64,000 nt of DNA from Diplolepis rosae (lineage: Eukaryota > Arthropoda > Insecta > Hymenoptera > Diplolepididae), in contig JAPYXD010000753.1 in NCBI GenBank assembly GCA_030998225.1, positions 1,488,001 through 1,552,000 of the forward strand. Reading direction: 5' to 3'. Positions 55,301 through 64,000 of this stretch are shown one piece after another (position 1 is the first letter of the stretch; the number at the start of each line of letters is the position of its first letter). The position numbers and the translations under genes are program-made. Under the pieces are notes generated by a model, which had not been told where the DNA came from, made no database searches, and saw only the letters and a program-made list of their open reading frames with translations.

Positions 55301-55458
55301 AGGTCCACCCACTTTTTTGATACCGCAAAAAACAGTAACTTTTCAAGAATCCGAAAAAAGAAAATCAACAGTTTCAAAATCCATCTTCCAACAAAGAAAA
55401 ACACTCACCAGCCTATTTGACGCAGAGAATGAATAATAATATTGTCAACTTCCTCCAT
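52375..55458 (-). CDS. CCDC22: coiled-coil domain-containing protein 22, 7 exons
   Basis: Exons (minus strand): 55409-55458, 54433-54604, 54029-54329, 53606-53868, 53102-53506, 52568-53008, 52375-52494; 583 aa. It starts MEEVDNIIIHSLRQIGCDIE, followed by VEATVRCLDTIRPGL, NMAARFRLGASLAQACSELG and GDIGYQTFLYSSEADLRRVL, the conserved N-terminal calponin-homology-like domain. EYRDYYIHYQKSVPEQLP precedes two coiled-coil blocks covering roughly residues 290-580. By family knowledge, CCDC22 joins COMMD proteins and CCDC93 in the CCC complex, which works with Retriever in endosomal cargo recycling. The human protein is 627 aa. The exon 3 donor (GAAG|GTTCGC) is unusual but is the one that keeps the frame into EYRDYY. 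It is convergent with MRPS27 and divergent from DENND5. Confidence 0.92.
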
Positions 55459-56222
55459 GATACGTAAAAATTTGCAAAACTCGTTCAAATCAACACTCGC
55501 CCATCAATTCTAACCTCTATTTGAAACAGACAACCTAAACGACCTAAATTACAATATTCAGGTGGCGTGACGCAGGCTATATCACATGGATTAATCACAT
55601 GTTTATAATATCTTACTTATTATTCTAGTGTAAATCTTCAGATTTATTTTCATTTTTATATTTCTGATAAAAATTTAATAAAGTCAGAAGTTTATTTTTG
55701 GCCACAATAAAATCAGTTTTTTAGGTTATGAGATTTTTTATACTTACTCTGCATACCCTGCATACTAACATTTTTTGAACGTCTAAAGAAATATTAAAAA
55801 ATGAATAAGAAATATGCATCATTTACCTAGGGAATAAATACCTTTAAAAATCTGTTTGAAAATATTTAGAAGATCAAAAATGATCAGAAATCACTTGACA
55901 ATGTTTTCTGGCTCGAAATTCCCGCCAGATATTTGTTTCGAAAAATGGTTGAACCAGTTGAACATGTTGAGCTATGCGGTTGGTACACCTGCTATTCGAG
56001 AGTTCTAACTCAAGAAGGACAACTTCATTTAGTGGCGTAAAGATCAATTATTCTCAAAACTCAGAGTGAGATTTGTTCCGTTCGTGTCAACATCAGCTGT
56101 TATTTCGCTCGCGCGTGAAATGACAGTAACGAAGATGTACACGTCTAAGAAATCGTTTGCGATGTGAGTGAAAATGTGAGACCTTGACGAGTTATAAGAC
56201 ACGTGCTTTTTCAAGTGGAAAG
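55459..56222. promoter_or_regulatory. shared upstream region of CCDC22 and DENND5
   Basis: 764 bp between two divergent start codons. No TATA box is obvious next to either start. A CACGTG motif lies at 56200-56205 on the DENND5 side. No transposon is recognisable here, in contrast to the array. Confidence 0.5.
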
Positions 56223-56340
56223 ATGAACGGGAGACTGGCAATATTACGCGGCCCTGAGCAACATCCTTCGAGGTTTGCGGATTACTTTGTCATTTGTGGA
56301 CTGGATAAAGACTCGGGTCTCGAGCCTGACAGATATTTTG
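56223..56340 (+). CDS. DENND5: DENN domain-containing protein 5 (Rab regulator), first coding exon
   Basis: 39 codons plus one base: it begins MNGRLAILRGPEQHPSRFAD and continues YFVICGLDKDSGLEPDRYF before GTAAGC. RFADYFVICGLD...GLEPD is the signature start of the upstream DENN lobe of DENND5A/B (Rab6-interacting protein 1). By family knowledge these proteins interact with Rab6 and act on Rab39 in Golgi-endosome transport. The open frame extends upstream to 56184, but only via a non-ATG start, so the ATG at 56223 is preferred. The remaining exons must lie beyond the window. Confidence 0.85.
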
Positions 56341-57714
56341 GTAAGCCTTGGTATCTTAGTTCTTTAAAAAGCGTCACTTACTAAATTCATTTTATTATTA
56401 ATAAAATGATATCCCAGTTATCTAATTTTGCGACTTAGATGTCTTTTTTCTCACTGACAATAGAAGGAACATTTGTTAGCAATTTCAGACATAAACCCAT
56501 TATTGTTAATTTTTTTAAATTAAGAACAATGAAGTTGAATCAACATAATTGGTAGAAAGTAACAGAAGATACATTCTGAGGCATAGATTGCTAAACAAAC
56601 AATTAAATCCTAGAAAAATTATTTATAACACAGAAAAAAAGTTTAAATTTGTTTTAATCCTTTTAACTCAAATTTAGTGATCTATTTTTAAACCCATTTC
56701 ACATACGCAAATTAAAATTGATTTAGCTTAGCCATATATTTTATATAAAGTAAATTTTCCATTTCAACCTATGCATTTGAAATGAAACTTTCCTGATTTG
56801 TAATAATTTTAAATGTTCAAGCTTAAAATATTTAAGCAAATTGTGAAATACTAGATTTTTAAATACTTTGATTTGATGGTTTTAAAACGAAAATATTCAA
56901 ATTACAAGTCTATTGGTATACAAAACGTGTAGTCTAAAACCTGTAAACAAATTTTAACTACTTGAACTTTTAAACTGAAGTGCAAAGTCGTCTTTTGAAG
57001 GATTTAAAAATCTATCTCGATGTTTGTCTGTGAAACGTCATCAAATGAGACCCAAATTTGAGACTTGCAAATTCACTGACCTCCTTTTTTTAATTAATAC
57101 AAGTGCATAGCATCTCAAGAGTTCGATTTCTGTCCACACGGTTTTCTCAAGAATCTTGTGCTTGTGGCATGGATTGAATTGAGTGCAGATTGCAGAATAT
57201 ACTAAACTTGGTGATTGCGCAAGTACTCAAGTAGACGCACTTCGAGAGGGCGGGGGGATCTGGAGTGGTCGAAAGTATCTGTCGCTTCTGTTGATTAGCC
57301 ATTTCACTTTTCACTTGAGTCTAGAAAATTTTGCATGGAAATAATTTAGCAATTTTTTTCTTGATAAATCTATTTTAAATGTTAGCGAGTCCATGTACGG
57401 TTACTCAAAATTTGTAAATATTTTACAGTATATTTGAATATTATTCTCAAGTAAATGACAATTATTTTTCCTAGGTAGTTGACTTTTCCTACATTTTATT
57501 AAGGCTCAGAAATGGGAAAAACTTTCTCCTTTCTTTTATTGTCAACAATTTTTAGTGAAGCTGTCATTCTTCTATCCATTCATCCTTGAGTTTTTATATA
57601 GCCATTTTCACAGTGAATTATCTTTTTAAGTTTTTTTACAATGTATTTATATCTTTTTATAATTTTATTATTTTATCTTAGGGGAAAGTATTGTAAAGTG
57701 AAATGTAAAATTAT

Positions 57715-57990
57715 AGGGATGTCGAGTCCTTACTCTCTAACTCTGAATCAGTCAAATTTTCACTGATTGAATCAGTAATTTACCTTTTTACTGATTCAAA
57801 TTTTACTTCTAATCAGTTAATTTTCACTGATTGAATCAATGAAAAAAATATTTTTCACTGTTAAATCAGTTGATTTCCACTTAAGTAATCAGTGAAATTT
57901 GATTGATTTACAGTAACCTCTTTTTAGCTATTTGAATCAGTCAAATTTCACTGATAATCAATAGATTTTGACTCATTCAGATTTAGAAAG
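57715..57990. repeat. TCACTGATTGAATCAGT dyad repeat
   Basis: About ten blocks of CACTGATT and AATCAGTSAAATT in both orientations. The same motif type occupies intron 1 of genes A and B. Confidence 0.5.
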
Positions 57991-59099
57991 TGAATTAAGA
58001 TAAGATGTATATTTTACTGTCTTAAATTAAAGACTTTGTATTATATTTTATGTTTGATTTTCTCAAATCCGTAACGTTTATGATAAAAAGCGTTTATCGT
58101 TGCTTGGATAACCTTTTCACATGTGGAAACCGATTATCTATTTAAATGTAGTCAGGGCTGCTTGTTTCAAGTTCTGTAAACAGGACGGCTTGATTCCTTC
58201 CATTGTCAGCAGAATCTCAAACTGCGCGCGCAAATAAAGCCCCTAAGAAGCGGAAAGGATCTTCCTGAGAAATTGGTGTTCTTTTCACAAAGAGGTATAT
58301 ATTTTCTGAGAAACTATCAGGATCGTTTTACATGCAGGCGCATTTCGAAAAATGAAGATCAGTAGCACTAATCGATAAAAAGGGAGACGTCGACATCTCT
58401 GTGAATATTTTAACATCGAACATATTCACCCTGTAGTTTAAAATAATTATTTCAGTGAATTTATTAAATTTTTATTTAATTAATTTACAAACGATTCGTG
58501 GTATTAAAAAAAATTAATTTTGTAAATTTTCGTCAATTATAATCGTTTGAAATAAAATACTTTGTGAGTAAAATATTCGTTGTTGGAAAGGTGAATGTAA
58601 GACGTCCCTTAAGTTCTATGAAAAGGGAGATTTTGTAAAGATGCTGGATCAGCTACAGCTGCTGCCCTTGTGTGCAGCTTTCATAGGCCACAGCATGTCA
58701 TCTTCAACTTTAAAATTGTCCGTTTTCTCGTACAAATAGTCGCACTTCTGTGGAATATTGCAACGTCTTTCTCGGACAGACTTCACTGTTTGCGAGAGTT
58801 ATAAATAAGTTCTCCCACCTAAATATTCGTGTCTACCCAGAAAGGAATTTTTCGACCTTAGTCCGTATTTAAACACCTTTAGGGAAAATGCAAAAAAGTA
58901 ATTAGCAATTTTTGCTTCATCTTGTGAAAATTCTGTGCAACTTTAATATCTTGGAATTTTAAAAACTATTAAATATTCGAAAAAAATTTCAAAATTTTGC
59001 AAAACATTAAATAAGAAATTTCCAGGTAATAAAAGTTTGCAAGTTTTTTTTTTCTTAAGTAAAAAAAGGTTAAGGAACCAGAAAGTAATTTGAAAATGT

Positions 59100-59600
59100 G
59101 AATTACATTTTTTCAAAGTCACTACATTTGTTTTTCATTTCAAATGAAAATGTAAATTGAATTTACCTCTGTAAATTTGTTTTTGATTTCAAATGAAAGA
59201 GGAAATTCAATTTACTTAAGGCTCTTCTGGCCTTAAAGAACATTTTTTGATAATAATTTTTGATAACGTTCTTTATGATTGAATCGAAAACCACGTGATG
59301 ATGAAAAAAATGGTCTGCAGTAAATTTGTATATCTTTTTGATATGAAAAATTCTGTCCCCAATATTTTTTTCGTGTCTCGTATAGTTTTTTTGGAAACCA
59401 AAAGTTTTTATTTTTATTAACATTTTTCATCAATAAACAAAAGATATAACTCCTATGAAATAATGGTTAACGCCAAGTTTGTAGATTTTTTTGAAATAAA
59501 TAATTTTTTTTCTTAACATTTTTTCCGTATCTCGTATATTTTGGCAGAAAAATTGAATTTTTGATTTTTTTAAAATATTTTTTAAGGATAAAACTGGAGT
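59100..59600. repeat. third member of the 150-bp-unit dispersed repeat
   Basis: Shares GGAAATTCAATTTACTTAAG plus GGCCTTAA with 25070-25105, and CGTRTCTCGTATANTTT cores with 25250-25760. The left part has an AAATGAAANNGNAAATTGAATTTAC tandem doublet at 59140-59215. Confidence 0.45.
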
Positions 59601-59857
59601 CATTGGTCAAAAATGACAAAGACCCTTTGAACTACGCCAGGGCCTTTGGAATGTTGAAAAAATCGATAATGTCTGCATAGTCGACGGAATCTTGGAATTT
59701 TCTAAAACTGCTTATTAAACATGACCTTTTATTTTCATTACAAAAAACACATACTCAGTTTTCAATAAAATAATTTTTTAACATTGCAGTTCCATATTTC
59801 CTTATAATGTAATTAAAATAATTAAAAGTAGTGTAGGTTGTATTGACCCTCAATTTA

Positions 59858-59933
59858 AATAAAATGGTACGTTGTTGGCAAAAATTGGTTTTAAGGTCCG
59901 CCAATTTTTTCCAACAACGTACCATTTTATTTT
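59858..59933. mobile_element. 76-bp hairpin
   Basis: AAATAAAATGGTACGTTGTT and its reverse complement flank a loop of about 12 bases (TTTTAAGGTCCG). The near-perfect arms of about 32 bp suggest the remains of a young MITE or a fold-back of element ends. Confidence 0.55.
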
Positions 59934-60370
59934 TAATGCAATTAAAAATTTTTTAGATTATTTTATCTCCTAAATCCATCACAGTATTAAAATTTTAATA
60001 TTCTGTTTTAAAATTCTTACAAAATCAGTATATGATACGAAGACTGTTAAATGCATGGATTTTTAATCAAGTATTACTTGATTGGTATTCAAGTATTACT
60101 TAATACCTGGGAATGTGTGTTGGGGGAAGGGGTAGAGGGTGGGGTGAACTTGTAAAAAATTGCTTTACGTAATACTTGAACAGTCGTTATTCTAGTACTC
60201 TTTATTTTTATCTTATTTTATAAAACTTTGCAAACAATTTAACTTATGATTTGGAAATTATGAAAATTAGTGTCCTATTTCTAAAATGTTTAAATCTTGC
60301 AAATTTATTTTACATTTTTCTTTGCTATTAAAGCTTTTATTTTCTCAATCTAAATTTTAAGTTTTTCTTG

Positions 60371-60607
60371 TTAAGTCCATGTCTTATTTATCCGATCCCT
60401 ACCTTACCGACACTTTTTTCTTTGCCTTTCGCGTTTCCACATTAATTGAGATATCCAGTTAAAATAATAATAAATAAAATAAACATTCTCTACTGCTTTT
60501 TACTTAATAACTCAAAGTTTCAATTCGATATCTCGATTAATGTGTAAATTCGGTGGGCGAAAAAAGTGTCGGTAAGGTAGGGATCGGATAAGGAAGACAT
60601 GGCCTTA
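60371..60607. mobile_element. 237-bp TTAA-flanked MITE
   Basis: TTAAGTCCATGTCTTATTTA pairs with the right end, through CGATCCCTACCTTACCGACA (about 48 bp per arm), ending CATGGCCTTAA. This is the compact form of the split element at 26657-28440. Confidence 0.65.
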
Positions 60608-60863
60608 AGTAAAATTAAAGGTTAAGATTTTTAAATTTATATATAGAATTTAGGAATTTGAGGTATCGGAAATTATAAATCTGGGAAATAATTCAAGAAT
60701 TTAGAAAAAGAATCAGGAACTAATGAAACTCGATGCAATTTTGTCAGGACTTCTTTTTATTTGAATAACAGGAATGTTTTGGAAAAATTTGCAAACGATG
60801 ATAAATTTGGGTAGAAAGTTGTTTGTAAGTAGTATTATTTAAGTATTTATATACACGAACGTT

Positions 60864-61769
60864 CACGGAGAAAAATGGATATTGAAAAGTAGATATTCAA
60901 ATAAGAGATATTCATCCATAATATCTAGATATTGACACGCAATATTAAAATTTTTTTTTTCAATATATAAGATTTTTCTGAGAAGTAACATTTGATATTC
61001 AAGTTCAATAGTTTAGATATTGAAGCATGAAGTGCGCGCGCATGTATATAAAGGTCACGTGATCACTTTTTCGCGCTCATTGAAATCTGCTTGCATGCTT
61101 GCAGCGTGCCGTAAAGAAAAATTTTGAAAGTTTCGTAAAAATTCTAATAAGTGTTTTCAATGGAATATAGATCGGGTGTTTAACTTGAGGTGCAGTAAGT
61201 AAAAGATATAAGTTATATATTTTCTCTATATATGTGGTTTATAGCCGAGAATGAAATCTAACCTTAGTGTTGAGGTTAATTTTCTAATAAGAACATTAAA
61301 TTAAATTTAGACATGCCAAATACTGAAAATGAGAGCGAAGTATAAATCTGCTATATACTTATGTACATGATAAAATATAATTTGACTTTTTTCTAAAAAC
61401 TGAATATGTAGTTATTTCATAACCTTTAAAATAATTTTTTGTGTATCTTAGACATTGAGCTGTAATATTTATAACTTACCTTTTCAGTATACCTGATATT
61501 GATGTTAAATATCTGAGATATTCAACTTCAGTACCTCAGACATTCAAGTTTACTAACGAGGATATTCAGAAGTTTAGTATCTTGAATATTCATTTTTAAT
61601 ATCTGAGATAATCAAGCTCAATATCTGAGATGCTGGTGGTTAATATCTTTTTTTCAATATCTGCAGGCATTGAAGTAGAATATCTAAATGTTTGTCACAT
61701 AGTTGAATGCTACTGGACATTGTGCCTCAATATCTAGATATTATGGGTCAATATCCATTTTTCTCCGTG
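60864..61769. mobile_element. 906-bp CACGGAGAAAA-family element
   Basis: Ends CACGGAGAAAAATGGATATT and their reverse complement, flanked by TT on both sides. The subterminal parts are full of ATATCTNAGATATT motifs, as in 29949-30771. No transposase. Confidence 0.65.
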
Positions 61770-61800
61770 TTATTTGCAATTGAGAAAAAGTGCAACTATA

Positions 61801-62158
61801 CACGGAGAAACTTTTTATATCAATTTTTACTATAGTATTTTTCAATTTAGGGAAAAACGTATCACTTTGAGAATTTTTGTTAGTAAAAATACAAACTTTA
61901 TAATAATGATATGAAACTTCAGTATAAACTATAGTAAAATTTGCTATGAACTATGCTGAAGTTTCATATCATTTATTTAAAGAATTTGAAAATTTTTCTG
62001 TGGAAAAAAGACGCTTTCGACTGCGCTGGGATTCGAGCCTAGGTCTTTCGATTATTATAAAGTTTAGTATTTTTACTAACAAAAATTCTCAAAGTGATAC
62101 GTTTTTGCCTAAATTGAAAAATACTATAGTAAAAATTGATATAAAAAGTTTCTCCGTG
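61801..62158. mobile_element. 358-bp CACGGAGAAAC fold-back with TA duplication
   Basis: TA flanks CACGGAGAAACTTTTTATAT and its reverse complement, with arms of over 100 bp (including AACGTATCACTTTGAGAATT). A smaller hairpin (61905-61970) and a tRNA-like B-box fragment (61973-62050, related to 36543-36645) occupy the centre. Confidence 0.7.
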
Positions 62159-63340
62159 TAGAGATATGTCAAAAGATCAAAAACAATTTAATATTATTAG
62201 AGGCGGTGACAGGATGGGTTGGTCTTTGCTTTTTTTTTTTTTTTTTTTTGTAAGAAGCATTTAAGACGATAGTCAAGAGTCAACTGGAATAAACAAGTCA
62301 TTAGCGAAATGATCGAGGAGAGCAGCAAGATCATATTTTTTAGAACCTAATCAGAATAATTTTGAATTAGTTTCTTAAAATTTTCACAAACAATGAAGGA
62401 CATCTGAAAGTTGATTTAAAATAAACTGTTGCAATATTATTTTCCGCAGATGAAACAATATTTATCTACATATTTTCTAAATCTAAATTAGCGATAATTC
62501 AACTTTTGTCATTAAATTAATTAAATTTAAACCTAATTCATCCAAGTTTGAAGTTAAGCTGAAATCAGTTTTGATCTTTTTTTTTTTTCATAGGAATTAA
62601 CAGAGATTTCGAAATTCCTTAATAATTGTAATAAAAATATTCTAGTCAAAAAGTCGCCAGTCTTTAAAACTTTGGGATTTTAAAGTATTTTTATCGGCTC
62701 TAAGATCTATCAATATATTTGGATAAATAATGCAGTAACAAGAATTTCAAACTCAACTGAATTTTTGAATCTACACGGAATAGATTTTGGTTTATTTTCG
62801 TTTCAAGAATTGTTTTATATTCTAAAGTTCTATACATTTTTCTATTTATTGTAATTATTTGTATTTTATTAGGAGTATTTAAGTATTTTTTAGAAGCGAT
62901 AATTCCTACTATCTTTCTATTTCTAAACAAAGGAATTCCCCTGTATTCCTAAAATAAATAAATTTGTCTTTATAAAAATTGTTGTGATGAATTTATAGTC
63001 TTCGAGAAAGTAATTTATGAGATTTTATTGTCTATGAAAATTGTACGTCCTAGGAACTACTTTCTAAATCTGAATTAGTAATAAAGTGAGTCACTAGTTC
63101 ACTCTAGTAAAAATATTTACTGATAAGTAATCATTTTCTACTAATTCGATCTACAAAAATACGTCTTTTTATCAAAATAATTGATAGAGATCGATTTAGA
63201 GAATTTTTTAAAAATATTTTGTAGTGATTTTGTTTTATATACTTTAATATTTTAAATAACAATTAACAATAATTTTTGCAAATTTTGAGATTTAAAGTAA
63301 AAATTAGATGTACATTTTCTGATTAAGGTAAAGGGAAATA

Positions 63341-63925
63341 TAGATAATTTTGATTTCAAGAATAGCAATATTAGTCTTGAAGGCATAATTTAAAAGAGAA
63401 AAGATTATTTTCCATGAAAAAAATGCAAAACACAAAAAAATAAATTTATTAATAAATTTAATTTTTGCCCGAACTTTTTTTCTTATCGTTTGGAGCCAAA
63501 TTTTAAAAGATGATGCGATTCTAATAAATCATTAATTATTATTTCAAGAAAAAGATTCTCTACAACTTGGCCGTTTCCAATTTTTAAAAATAAATTCTTT
63601 AATGTCTGAAACCATTAAAACTCAATTTTCCAAAACAAAATTCTTATAAAAAAATTCCTGAATTTGGTAAAAATTCAATCATTTTAGAAAATTGAAAACG
63701 GTAATGTTGTAAAGAATCTTTTTCCTGAAAAAATGATTTATTAGAATCGCATAATTTTTAAAAATTTGACTCGATGCGATAAGCAAAAAAAGTTTGACCA
63801 AATGTAAAATTTATTAATAAAGTTATTTTTATGTGTTTCAAATTTTTTTCATGGAAAATAATCTTTTCTCTTTTAAATGATCCCTTCAATAATAATATTG
63901 CTATTCTTGAAAGAAAAATTATCTA
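63341..63925. mobile_element. 585-bp fold-back near the right edge
   Basis: The left arm (63341-63610) and right arm (63665-63925) are inverted copies with scattered differences. Paired landmarks include TTCAAGAATAGCAATATTA, GATTATTTTCCATGAAAAAA and AAAAAGATTCTCTACAAC. The loop is about 60 bp. Nothing is encoded. Confidence 0.6.
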
Positions 63926-64000
63926 TTATTGCCTGAGGCCTAATGTTTGCGAGTGAACTACCTTAAATGGCAAAACGGAATCCAAAAACTGGGCTTTCTT

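Larger units (their letters stand above)
56341..64000 (+). other. first intron of DENND5, at least 7.66 kb
   Basis: No second exon (expected to continue in the uDENN domain) was recognised on the plus strand. The sequence is AT-rich. The stretches 56345-57710, 58000-59090 and 62160-63340 show no gene, RNA or clear repeat, apart from a T-rich run at 62230-62250. Confidence 0.55.

Overview
This is eukaryotic nuclear DNA: strongly AT-rich, with small exons, GT-AG introns and a dense load of transposable elements. The gene set (mitoribosomal protein S27, CCDC22, a DENND5-type Rab regulator) and the transposons (mariner, hAT, TTAA-target elements, R1-like non-LTR retrotransposons) fit an arthropod, most likely an insect. 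A hymenopteran is plausible but I cannot prove it from the window.

Region 1 (about 0.9-46 kb) is a minus-strand tandem array of one secreted protein family. I could assemble three intact genes by matching exons between copies: A (1885-10414, 5 exons, 249 aa), B (16749-33143, 5 exons, 247 aa) and C (35287-45604, 6 exons, 236 aa). Each has a signal-peptide exon, a TATA promoter of similar sequence, and a trypsin-like body. The catalytic His region is not conserved, and the GDSGGPL serine motif is shortened to GDP(L/I), so they look like non-catalytic serine protease homologues. A fourth copy (Z) shows only its signal-peptide exon at the left edge, with ATG replaced by CTG. Two further relics (D1 at 11.5 kb, D2 at 15 kb) are decayed copies related to C. 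The array therefore shows birth and death of at least six copies.

The introns of this array are packed with nested DNA transposons. Because A and B are paralogous, several insertions can be dated relative to the duplication. Some MITEs sit at matching places in both genes, while others are present only in B with a clean empty site in A. The most striking structure is a 3.4 kb fold-back element (29377-32762) inserted inside another terminal-inverted-repeat (TIR) element, with a different transposon inserted in each of its arms.

Region 2 (46-50 kb) is gene-poor and holds a gag-like retrotransposon fragment and a hAT-like element with an 8-bp target duplication.

Region 3 (50.1-56.3 kb) is compact and holds conserved genes: MRPS27 (+, 3 exons), CCDC22 (-, 7 exons, convergent with MRPS27) and the first coding exon of a DENND5-type gene (+), head-to-head with CCDC22. 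Region 4 (56.3-64 kb) is the start of the long first intron of the DENND5 gene, with several inverted-repeat elements.

All exon joins were made by eye from splice motifs, reading frame and paralogue alignment. No search, alignment program or transcript data was used.
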